NCBI RefSeq assembly: GCF_001683915.1
Contig: NZ_LXTT01000139.1
Coordinates: 1-64,000 of the forward strand
DNA from: Allomuricauda sp. CP2A
Lineage (GTDB): Bacteria > Bacteroidota > Bacteroidia > Flavobacteriales > Flavobacteriaceae
Length of the DNA: 64,000 nucleotides
Direction of reading: 5' to 3'
Position numbers and translations under genes: made by a program
Shown here: positions 1 to 6,560 of the stretch, one piece after another
Layout: every line of letters starts with the position of its first letter
How positions within the stretch are numbered: position 1 is the first letter of the stretch
Notes under the pieces: generated by a model
Told to the model about the DNA's origin: nothing
Seen by the model: the letters and a program-made list of their open reading frames with translations, nothing else
Database searches by the model: none

Positions 1-273
1 AAAAAAAATAAACTTATTAAGTGTAGTACTATAACTACTAAGGATGATGTAACAATTCTTTTTTCTGATAATGGCATAGGAATTAAAGAAGAAGATAAGT
101 TTAGGATTTTTGACATTTTCTTTACAAAGACAGCAGAAGATGGCGGAGCTGGGATGGGACTTTACATGGTTAAGACTAGAATAGAGGCCATGCAAGGAGA
201 AATTGAAGTAGTTGAAAATGAACTTAAACCTACTGGAGCAACTTTTAAGATAAAATTGCCCTTTAAAAAATAA
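1..273 (+). CDS. Sensor histidine kinase, C-terminal fragment (5' end outside window)
   Basis: Open from the first base in frame 1 to a TAA at 271-273, giving about 90 residues of an HATPase_c domain. The ATP-lid motifs are visible: DNGIGI (G1 box), then a phenylalanine-rich segment (FRIFDIFFTK) and GGAGMGLYMVK (G2 box), followed by the usual terminal strands. The kinase would autophosphorylate a His located upstream, outside the window, and pass phosphate to a receiver. The next gene is a receiver protein that starts 5 nt after this stop, so the two are almost surely one operon and a cognate pair. The sensor domain cannot be seen. The coding is clearly A+T-richer than the genes from 1666 onward. 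Confidence 0.88.
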   Translation, partial: KKNKLIKCSTITTKDDVTILFSDNGIGIKEEDKFRIFDIFFTKTAEDGGAGMGLYMVKTRIEAMQGEIEVVENELKPTGATFKIKLPFKK

Positions 274-278
274 AATCA

Positions 279-875
279 ATGGAAGTGACAATTGTTGTAA
301 TTGATGATAACAAAGATATAGAAGAGCATGCATTGCTTTTTAGCCTTGAGGACAAATATGGTAAAGTTGAGTTTTTTGATAAGCCTTCGGAAGGTTTGAA
401 TTTCATTAAAACAAACTTGGACATAAATCAAATTGTTCTACTTGATATTGAATTTTCAGGGAGTGATCGAGAAGATGGTCACAAATTACTAGAAGAAATT
501 AACAAAACATCAGCCTTGATTCCTGTTATATTATGGAGTGGAATTAATCAAACTGAAGAGGAATTTGGTGATTTCATAAATAACCACGCCTATGGTTTTT
601 TAAGTAAAGATTCTACCTTAGAAGAATCCATAGAAATGGTTGATAAAGCATATTTAAAACTCGAAACAAGCTTAGATAATACAATAGAAGACTGGATTAT
701 AGAAAATGAAGAAGATAAGGATAAACCAATTTATATCAGTACAGATGGAAAATCATACTCTTTAAATGATATTTTGAGAGAAATTAGGGCGCAAACAGAA
801 ATTGGGAAAGAGTTTGCGGTGAAACTTAATGCTCTTACGATTGATTTATTATTAAGAGGGAAAAAGGAGTTGTAA
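279..875 (+). CDS. Response regulator: receiver domain plus unusual C-terminal extension
   Basis: 198 aa. Residues 1-125 are a CheY-like receiver: acidic pair D9/D10 in VVIDDN, phospho-acceptor D56 in LLDIEF, the Ser/Thr switch position S87 in ILWSG, and K110 in FLSK. All catalytic positions are present, so it should be phosphorylated by the kinase encoded just upstream. Residues 140-198 are not a recognisable DNA-binding output domain; they contain an Ile/Asp-rich strand (KPIYIS), then two probable helices (NDILREIR and KLNALTIDLLLRG). I infer that this tail is a protein-contact module, possibly for the protease of the next gene. The stop TAA overlaps the next ATG by one base (873-875/875), so translation is probably coupled. 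Confidence 0.85.
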   Translation: MEVTIVVIDDNKDIEEHALLFSLEDKYGKVEFFDKPSEGLNFIKTNLDINQIVLLDIEFSGSDREDGHKLLEEINKTSALIPVILWSGINQTEEEFGDFINNHAYGFLSKDSTLEESIEMVDKAYLKLETSLDNTIEDWIIENEEDKDKPIYISTDGKSYSLNDILREIRAQTEIGKEFAVKLNALTIDLLLRGKKEL

Positions 876-1480
876 TGGCTGATATTCTTATTGTTTGTGA
901 TGAGGAAGATTTATCTATGGGTAAATTTTTCTTAGCGTGCAAGGAAAGATTAAATGCCTTTTTAAAATCAAAAAGCATAAAATTTTCAGAGCTAGGCAGT
1001 CAACAATTAAATGATTTGTCAATATCTATGCACATAAGCCCCCTACCAAAATTTATATTTGGTGCTTACTCACATGGCTCTAGCAATTCGCTATTAAAAT
1101 CAGCTACAACAGAATATGTTTCTATAGCACAAAATGGAAAAGATTTTGAAGGAGGTTTTGTGTACACCTTTTCCTGTAGTTCTGGAAAAGAACTAGGAAA
1201 AGATCTGATATCTTGTAATTGTCAATGTTTCATTGGTTATTCAGAGGTAATATACATTTGGACAAATTTTTTCGATCCATTTATTGAATGTGCTAATTTT
1301 GGGTTAATTGAATTTTTTAACGGCCAAGATACAAGCAAAGTTTTTGATTCTATGATTGATAAATATAACCGGGAAATTGATAAAATGTATGAAATAGACC
1401 CAATGGTTGCGGCAGACTTAGTAGCAAATAGGCGTGCTCTGGTTATGCATGGCAATAATATTAACATATCTGATTTTTAA
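875..1480 (+). CDS. Caspase/CHAT-like cysteine protease (putative effector of the two-component cassette)
   Basis: 201 aa, no signal peptide and no membrane segment, so cytoplasmic. A hydrophobic strand FIFGAY leads to SHG (H67) and a second strand FVYTF leads to SCSSG (C101). This spacing and the strand-His-Gly / strand-Cys-x-x-Gly pattern are those of clan CD peptidases (caspase, CHAT, separase). The segment after the Cys, KELGKDLI...CFIGYSE, resembles the CHAT segment in which a helix is followed by a strand ending in G(Y/L)(S/W). Only the catalytic core is present, with no repeats or STAND ATPase. Together with the upstream kinase and regulator it forms a signal-controlled protease unit. 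The substrate is unknown. The family call is by motif, with no sequence search behind it. Confidence 0.7.
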   Translation: MADILIVCDEEDLSMGKFFLACKERLNAFLKSKSIKFSELGSQQLNDLSISMHISPLPKFIFGAYSHGSSNSLLKSATTEYVSIAQNGKDFEGGFVYTFSCSSGKELGKDLISCNCQCFIGYSEVIYIWTNFFDPFIECANFGLIEFFNGQDTSKVFDSMIDKYNREIDKMYEIDPMVAADLVANRRALVMHGNNINISDF

Positions 1481-1540
1481 TAACTTGACAGAAGAAATAC
1501 AGGCCGGTGTACAGAACTGATATTATATCAAATAGCAAAT

Positions 1541-1563
1541 CCGCCTGCTGCAGGCAGGGCTGC
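1541..1563. repeat. GCCTGC/GCAGGC palindrome at the right edge of the A+T-rich cassette
   Basis: Six bases GCCTGC at 1543-1548 are matched by GCAGGC at 1550-1555 around a single T, followed by more G+C-rich sequence. It lies between the protease gene and the convergent uspA-like gene, in otherwise A+T-rich DNA. The same palindrome type occurs at 24041-24061, 50750-50771 and 60448-60471. It may serve as a hairpin terminator or be a mobile palindrome. Confidence 0.5.
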
Positions 1564-1665
1564 CCGCAATTTGTTTATGATTATAATTTGAACTATAATC
1601 TACATTATGTAAAACAGAACAACTCAAAACCAAAGAAAGCCATAAAACTCCCCTTTCTATTCTTT

Positions 1666-2463
1666 CTATGCCATAATAAAAATCGGTACGGTGGCTTTGC
1701 GCATTACCTCTTTGGCAGGATTGGTTTGAAACGCCAAGGTTTTACCCTCGTTTTTGGAAACGCACAACAATTGTGTATTGGTCCGTGATACATAGCTCAC
1801 CAGACCGTCCATGGCATTGGCGCCTTCAGTAAACACATAGGAAACGGTTTTAGGCCAAGGGTTACTATCTTGTTCGCCTAGTGCTATTTTACCTTTAATA
1901 TTAAAAATTCGCACAGGCTTTTCGCTGTCCCGCTTCAAATCTTTTATGATTTCCAAACCATTTTCGCGCAGTCCACTGCCAAAAACCCCCAAATTAATGT
2001 CCTTGAATGTATGGAATTTGTCATCTTTTCCAGTAATCAGCACATTGATATTGGTCTCATTGATCACAAAATCGGTGATACTTTCCCCTAGGAAATTGGG
2101 TCTGCGTTTGCCCAGGACCAAAATATCTGGTTTTTGGAGGGCCAAATAGTCCCTTACCCTGTTTTTTACATTGCCATATTCCAATTTATAGGAAAGCTTA
2201 ATGCCTTCCTCTTCTTCTATGGTACGGATCAAATCCTGCATTTTGGAGCGGGTGTCCCGGTCATCTTTATAAATGGTTCGGATGGCGGACAATTGACTTT
2301 CCCGTTTTACGATATCCGTCGCCGGCTTTACGTGAAAGACCTCCACCGACCCATTCAAGGCCTTTGCCAGTTGCACGGCATTGGTCAATACAAGCTCGGA
2401 GCTTTTGGATAGATCAAGTAAAACGGAGATGCGGTATTTGCTCGAGGTGTTTTTAGCGTTCAT
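1666..2463 (-). CDS. Universal stress protein family (two-domain)
   Basis: 265 aa, about twice the length of a single UspA domain, so a tandem two-domain protein. Domain 1 (about 8-145) opens with a strand RISVLLDLS and carries the ATP-loop-like stretch LGKRRPNFLGES (117-128) followed by the strand NVLITG, as in ATP-binding UspA proteins. Domain 2 (about 150-265) is weaker and lacks a clear nucleotide loop. UspA proteins are cytoplasmic and induced in stationary phase or stress; a regulatory rather than enzymatic role is usual. It stands alone: the cassette on its left is convergent, and an aldehyde dehydrogenase gene lies upstream in the same direction with about 140 bp between. Confidence 0.8.
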   Translation of the reverse strand: MNAKNTSSKYRISVLLDLSKSSELVLTNAVQLAKALNGSVEVFHVKPATDIVKRESQLSAIRTIYKDDRDTRSKMQDLIRTIEEEEGIKLSYKLEYGNVKNRVRDYLALQKPDILVLGKRRPNFLGESITDFVINETNINVLITGKDDKFHTFKDINLGVFGSGLRENGLEIIKDLKRDSEKPVRIFNIKGKIALGEQDSNPWPKTVSYVFTEGANAMDGLVSYVSRTNTQLLCVSKNEGKTLAFQTNPAKEVMRKATVPIFIMA

Positions 2464-2602
2464 GGTGTCATTGTTTTGGTGTGTATTTTAAATATAGCAC
2501 CAAATTTGCACAACATTTCCCAGTTTAACTTTTGATTAATAAATAAATGTTTGGTATTCAGTGAGATACCCTTAAAATTACGGATTTCACAAAAAAATGC
2601 CG

Positions 2603-3973
2603 CTAAAAAAGGTGCTTAAAACGCTTTGCCCATGCCGTTGAGAGCTTGTAGGGCGCATACCGCAAAGGGATGTCGAGCCAATTGCCCCGCTTTACAATCG
2701 ATTTTTTATGCGAAAACAAATCAAAGGAATGTTTGCCGTGGTACCCCCCTATTCCCGATGGGCCCACACCGCCAAAAGGCAGACGTTTGTTGCTGATATG
2801 GATCACGGTGTCGTTGATGGTTCCCCCACCAAAAGAGTATTGCGACATCAGCTTTTTTTGGAATTTTTTATCGGTGGAAAACAGATAAAACGCCAAGGAT
2901 TTTCCATAGTTTGAAATATAACGGTGCAGGTCACCCTCGGTTTCATACGCAATGATGGGCAGAATCGGCCCAAAGATTTCCCCTTCCATCAATTTGCTGT
3001 TCATATCGGGTTCATCCACCAAGGTGGGCGCCACATATTTTTCGGAATCCACACAGCTTCCCCCAAAAAGAAGGGTTTGACCCTCAAGTTTTTCTTTAAG
3101 TTCCCGATAGTGTTTTTCGGTGGTGATTCGGGCAAAATCCAGGGATTTCTGAATGTCCGACCCATAAAATTCGGTGATATGGTGTTTGAGCTCCTCCACA
3201 AACCGCTCTTTGACTGTTTTATGGACCAAAATATAATCCGGGGCGATGCAGGTTTGTCCCGCATTGATGAATTTGCCCCATGCAATACGTTTGGCCGCTA
3301 ACTTGACGGATGCCGTTTCGTCCACTACGCAAGGGTTTTTGCCCCCAAGTTCCAAGGTCACTGGGGTCAAGTGTTCCGCAGCACTTTTGTACACGATTTT
3401 ACCCACACGGGTGCTTCCGGTAAAGAAAATGTACTCCCATTTTTCGGCCAAAAGCGCTTGTGAAGTCTCCACGCCCCCTTCCACCACTGCCACGTATTCA
3501 GCAGGAAATACATTCTGAATGATCTGGGCAATGATCCGTGAAGTGTTGGGGCTCAATTCCGAGGGTTTCAAAACAGCCGTATTCCCGGCGGCCAACGCAC
3601 CCACCAACGGGGCCAAAGTCAACATAAAAGGATAATTCCACGGCGAAATGATCAATACTTTGCCAAAGGGTTCGGGCTGGATCCAGTCCTTTGACGGGAA
3701 ATTGGTCCACGAAGCTTCAACGGGAATGGGCCTGCTCCACCGCTCCACATTTTGTATGGCATGGCCCAGCTCGGCAAGCACCAATTGGGTCTCCGTGGCC
3801 AGGGCCTCAAACTTCGGTTTCTTAAAATCGGCATACAGTGCATTGCAAATGGCATCTTCCTGCACTTCGATTTCTTGTTTCAACCGTTTTAAGAGTTGTT
3901 TTCTAAGAGCGACATTCTTGGTCTTTTGGGTCGCAAAAAAATCGTTTTGGGCATTTACAATATCCTGTACCAT
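2603..3973 (-). CDS. Aldehyde dehydrogenase, ALDH3 type
   Basis: 456 aa from the first in-frame ATG at 3973; a longer reading from a TTG at 4015 would run into a dispersed repeat and is not favoured. It shows the NAD(P)-dependent ALDH signature: PWNYP (109-113) with the oxyanion Asn, the general base in LELGGKNP (E208), and the nucleophile in NAGQTC (C242). The length and the short N-terminus are those of class 3 enzymes that oxidise medium and long-chain aliphatic or aromatic aldehydes to acids. C-terminal basic and aromatic residues (KSIVKRGNWLDIPLRY) could tether it to membrane, as in ALDH3A2. No operon partner is evident. Confidence 0.93.
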   Translation of the reverse strand: MVQDIVNAQNDFFATQKTKNVALRKQLLKRLKQEIEVQEDAICNALYADFKKPKFEALATETQLVLAELGHAIQNVERWSRPIPVEASWTNFPSKDWIQPEPFGKVLIISPWNYPFMLTLAPLVGALAAGNTAVLKPSELSPNTSRIIAQIIQNVFPAEYVAVVEGGVETSQALLAEKWEYIFFTGSTRVGKIVYKSAAEHLTPVTLELGGKNPCVVDETASVKLAAKRIAWGKFINAGQTCIAPDYILVHKTVKERFVEELKHHITEFYGSDIQKSLDFARITTEKHYRELKEKLEGQTLLFGGSCVDSEKYVAPTLVDEPDMNSKLMEGEIFGPILPIIAYETEGDLHRYISNYGKSLAFYLFSTDKKFQKKLMSQYSFGGGTINDTVIHISNKRLPFGGVGPSGIGGYHGKHSFDLFSHKKSIVKRGNWLDIPLRYAPYKLSTAWAKRFKHLF

Positions 3974-4013
3974 GGTCAAGTTCGAAAGATTTCCATAAAT
4001 ATAGTCAAACCCC

Positions 4014-4219
4014 AATAAAGAATTTCTTGAAGCCGACTATCCGCAAGGCAAGCATAGGGGTATTTCCCCAGTTTCATTTTGACCTAAAGATCAAAAACCG
4101 AAATTCTTTATTTTCATCACCCGAAACTGCCCATGGCAATTTCGACCTCTCCAAAGGAGAGGTGAAGCGAACTGACAAAATAAACCAAGGGCAAAGCCCC
4201 GAGGAATTCTATGATTAAG
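4014..4219. repeat. 205 bp dispersed palindromic repeat, copy 1
   Basis: Runs from aataaagaatttcttgaa to tgattaag and matches 43779-43988 along its whole length with only scattered differences. Internal structure: outer arms aataaagaatttc and gaaattctttatt enclose roughly the first 95 bp; then a second palindrome cgaaactgc/caatttcg, then cctctccaaaggagagg. A 63-codon open frame (4027-4218) lies wholly inside the repeat and is not thought to be a gene. Here the repeat sits directly upstream of the aldehyde dehydrogenase start. It resembles MITE or REP-type elements moved by an enzyme encoded elsewhere. Together with the terminator at 4242-4270 it fills the 320 bp without a gene between 3973 and 4294. 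Confidence 0.8.
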
Positions 4220-4241
4220 GTTGTGTTGGAATTGGGGAAAC

Positions 4242-4270
4242 AAAAAAAGCACCGACCTGCGCCGATGCTT
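4242..4270 (-). terminator. Rho-independent terminator of the 4294-5088 lipoprotein gene
   Basis: On the minus strand a 7 bp stem with one mismatch (4248-4254 against 4263-4269) and an 8 nt loop is followed by a run of seven T. It lies 24 nt beyond the stop of the lipoprotein gene, in the right orientation. Confidence 0.7.
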
Positions 4271-4293
4271 TCTCTTATGTTGTTCTTGGAAAC

Positions 4294-5088
4294 TTATAGT
4301 GTTATCTCTTCCGAAGCCCCGTTGGGATAAACCAAAGTGGCGGTGTTGTCACACTCACCAGCTCCAAAATCCACCACAATGTCGAGACCGTTTTTGGTGA
4401 CGATCATGCTTCCCGAGGTTATATTTTCACAACTAAGGCTACCTTCAAGGGTGTCCACTATTTCTACCGCGTAGGTGTTGCCGTCAGCCTGAATGGTCCA
4501 ATCGCCGGCAAGGCTAAAGGTGCTGCTCTGCAGGTCTTCGCCAAAAGTAAAGCCAAAGGTTTTTGTACCTGATTCAGAAATGATGCTTTCATCCTCAAAC
4601 TCAACGTTCATATCGCTGGTAACGGTAAATGAAAAGGAGTTGGTGTCCATATTTCCATTCATAACAAAGCTTCGGGTTCCATTTATTTTGATGGTACCCA
4701 CATAAAAATCCACATACGTGGCGGTAAAAGAAGCCGATTCCTCCCCTACTTCGTAGGTCACGGTCACAGTACCGTTCACGTTGTCCGTTCCGTTCAATAC
4801 ACAGTTATTGAATGTGGCCACAAATCCGGTTTCTGAATATTCCGCAACATAACAATCATTGGTTTTGGCAGAGACGGCAGATTTGCCAGCACTGTTATCC
4901 GCAAAAAGTTCGGCGAGGGCATTATCGGCAACACTGGAGATGTCATCGGTCTCCATAATGGTCTGCAACTCGGTCTGGGTCAATTCTTGTTCAGCGTTTG
5001 GTTTGCCATCTTCGCTACAAGATTGGGCAAAAAGCAAAAAAGCACCCGATATGGCAATCGTGTAAATTTTTTTCGTAAGTCCGTTCAT
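4294..5088 (-). CDS. Secreted lipoprotein of unknown function
   Basis: 264 aa. An N-terminal basic patch (GLTKK) and a hydrophobic stretch end in FAQSC, so C24 should be lipidated after signal peptidase II cleavage. The next residues SEDG are acidic, which in Bacteroidota often marks export to the cell surface. The rest is rich in Thr, Ser, Val and Asn with alternating hydrophobic residues, suggesting a beta-sandwich or barrel; paired Cys (CYVAEY, NNCVLNG, SCENITSG, GECDN) could form disulfides. I do not recognise the family. Single gene with its own terminator; its upstream region carries an inverted-repeat element. Confidence 0.75.
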   Translation of the reverse strand: MNGLTKKIYTIAISGAFLLFAQSCSEDGKPNAEQELTQTELQTIMETDDISSVADNALAELFADNSAGKSAVSAKTNDCYVAEYSETGFVATFNNCVLNGTDNVNGTVTVTYEVGEESASFTATYVDFYVGTIKINGTRSFVMNGNMDTNSFSFTVTSDMNVEFEDESIISESGTKTFGFTFGEDLQSSTFSLAGDWTIQADGNTYAVEIVDTLEGSLSCENITSGSMIVTKNGLDIVVDFGAGECDNTATLVYPNGASEEITL

Positions 5089-5240
5089 TTTACTTTAGTT
5101 AAGGGTTACGGTTCACTAACGATATGGCATATCTTTTAGTGTTTTTTGAAATCATTTATCGATAAAATGCAACCCTTTTAAAATAATACATCCTGATTTG
5201 TGTTATTTTAAGGGTATAAAACTTGAACTTGAATATCCGT

Positions 5241-5382
5241 AATCAATCATATAAATAAAGAGTTGTCAGGTCGAGCGCAGTCGAGACCTTATTTTTAAGA
5301 CGTTGAATCCAATAACTTCTCGACTTTAGTTTATCCTGAGCGTAGTCGAAGGTCTCGAAGTGACAGGGCAATATGATTGATT
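5241..5382. repeat. 142 bp inverted-repeat element (MITE-like), copy A
   Basis: Perfect 12 bp ends: aatcaatcatat at 5241-5252 and atatgattgatt at 5371-5382. The core is the reverse complement of the core at 50643-50806, with only a few differences apart from a 22 bp insertion in that copy. The outer flanks (gaatatc.gt on the left, ggacaatc.g on the right) are conserved between copies in the same orientation, so the core is inverted relative to its flanks. It fills most of the gap between two divergent lipoprotein genes and ends 36 bp before the 5419 start codon. No transposase gene is inside. The rest of the 330 bp gap (5089-5240) shows no other clear feature. Confidence 0.8.
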
Positions 5383-5418
5383 TCGGACAATCTGTAACTT
5401 GAACTAAACAATTGAACT

Positions 5419-5895
5419 ATGAAAAAAATTAGAGCCTTTTTCCCCTGTTTATTTTTAATTTTCTTGATGATGTCCTGCAGCAGCGATGATGGTGATGGAG
5501 CTGTTGCGGCTGAAGTACAGGTAATCGGGATATGGGATTTGTCCGAGGTAAATGTGAGTTCGGCCCAGGATATTGATATGGATGGTACTTCTTCCACCAA
5601 TCTGATGAATGAATTGGACTGTGCTTCAGGCACCATATTGATCGATGGGGACAATACCTGGACTTTTGAGCAGACCGACATATCTGTTACAGCCATTACC
5701 GGGGGTCAATATTTTGCCCAATGCACCGATAATACAACAATGGGCACAGGTGCTTGGATTGTCAGTGGAAACCAAATCACATTTCAAGGCAGCAACACCT
5801 TGGGGACGCTTAGTTTTAGTGGTGACCGTCTTACCTATGCCGTTGGGGATGATTTACCCGGCATCCAGAGTTATGTGTACGTTCGCCGTGAGTAG
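5419..5895 (+). CDS. Small secreted lipoprotein, lipocalin-like
   Basis: 158 aa with a type II signal peptide ending LMMSC (C20) followed by SSDDGD, a surface-export type acidic sequence. After that, the opening IGIWDLSEVNV and the later pattern of short strands (TWTFEQTD, AWIVSGNQITF, TLSFSGDRLTYAV) match the lipocalin-like beta-barrel lipoproteins common in Flavobacteria, whose ligands are mostly unknown. Two Cys (about 62 and 101) could pair. The start codon is 36 bp from the right arm of the 142 bp inverted-repeat element, which therefore occupies the promoter region. The stop is 9 bp from the stop of the convergent methyltransferase gene. Confidence 0.75.
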   Translation: MKKIRAFFPCLFLIFLMMSCSSDDGDGAVAAEVQVIGIWDLSEVNVSSAQDIDMDGTSSTNLMNELDCASGTILIDGDNTWTFEQTDISVTAITGGQYFAQCTDNTTMGTGAWIVSGNQITFQGSNTLGTLSFSGDRLTYAVGDDLPGIQSYVYVRRE

Positions 5896-5904
5896 TATCA
5901 TCCG

Positions 5905-6555
5905 CTAGTCTGATTTTTTGGCAAGGATTACCCACATCTGCTTATCGGTTTCCCGTTCCCAATCGCCATGGTCTTCTATTTCAGAAACTAGGGTGAAGCC
6001 CGCTTGTTTCAACTCTTCGCGGACATACTCTGGGCCCAAGGAATGTGATGCAGTTTGTTGATTTCTTGATTTACCGCGCACCCAATCCTTTAGTTTTTCC
6101 ATGAGGATGAGCTGTCCTCCCGGTTTCAAGGCCTTTTTTACATGCTGAAGGATTTCCTCATGGGCATCCATCTCGTGATAAGTGTCAAAAATGAAAACGG
6201 CATCCAATGTGCCTTCCGGTAATTTTGGATTATCGGTATCCCCCAGAATAGTGATGATGTTCCCAAGGCTTCTGTCATGGGCATTGGTACGCAGCTTTTG
6301 CAATCGGTCTTCCCGAATGTCCACGGCATAGACCCTGCCGGTCTCTGATACCTTTCTGGCCAAATGCATGCTCAAATAGCCTTCATGGCAACCAATATCA
6401 GCCACCTTGTCCCCTTCGCCCACTGCTGTCATCGCAAGTAGGGAATCGGTTTTCATCCATTTGTCCCGTTCCCCCCAATCCGACGCTGTGTACTGCGCCT
6501 GAAGCCCAAACACAGAACTTATAAAGATCAACAGGAAGGAACGGAAAAATGGCAT
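5905..6555 (-). CDS. Class I SAM-dependent methyltransferase with N-terminal signal peptide
   Basis: 216 aa. Residues 1-21 look like a cleavable signal peptide (hydrophobic FLLIFISSVFGLQAQ). The mature part is a Rossmann-type methyltransferase: motif I VADIGCHEGY (51-60), acidic motif II VYAVDIRED, post-motif LGDTDNPKLPEGTLDAVFIF and motif post-III LKPGGQLILMEK. Substrate not predictable. The export signal is odd because SAM is cytoplasmic; either the protein is retained by its hydrophobic end or it uses imported SAM. It follows the BNR-repeat protein gene with 5 bp between them, so they are likely co-transcribed. Confidence 0.8.
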   Translation of the reverse strand: MPFFRSFLLIFISSVFGLQAQYTASDWGERDKWMKTDSLLAMTAVGEGDKVADIGCHEGYLSMHLARKVSETGRVYAVDIREDRLQKLRTNAHDRSLGNIITILGDTDNPKLPEGTLDAVFIFDTYHEMDAHEEILQHVKKALKPGGQLILMEKLKDWVRGKSRNQQTASHSLGPEYVREELKQAGFTLVSEIEDHGDWERETDKQMWVILAKKSD

Positions 6556-6560
6556 AAACT

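Noticed and set aside
1507-1788. 93-codon plus-strand frame behind the protease gene
   Set aside because: It crosses the palindrome and then runs antisense through the end of the universal stress protein gene; composition and repeats argue against a real protein.
4027-4218. 63-codon frame upstream of the aldehyde dehydrogenase gene
   Set aside because: Lies entirely inside the 205 bp repeat, whose other copy carries a frame at 43845 with a different end; it is repeat sequence, not a gene.
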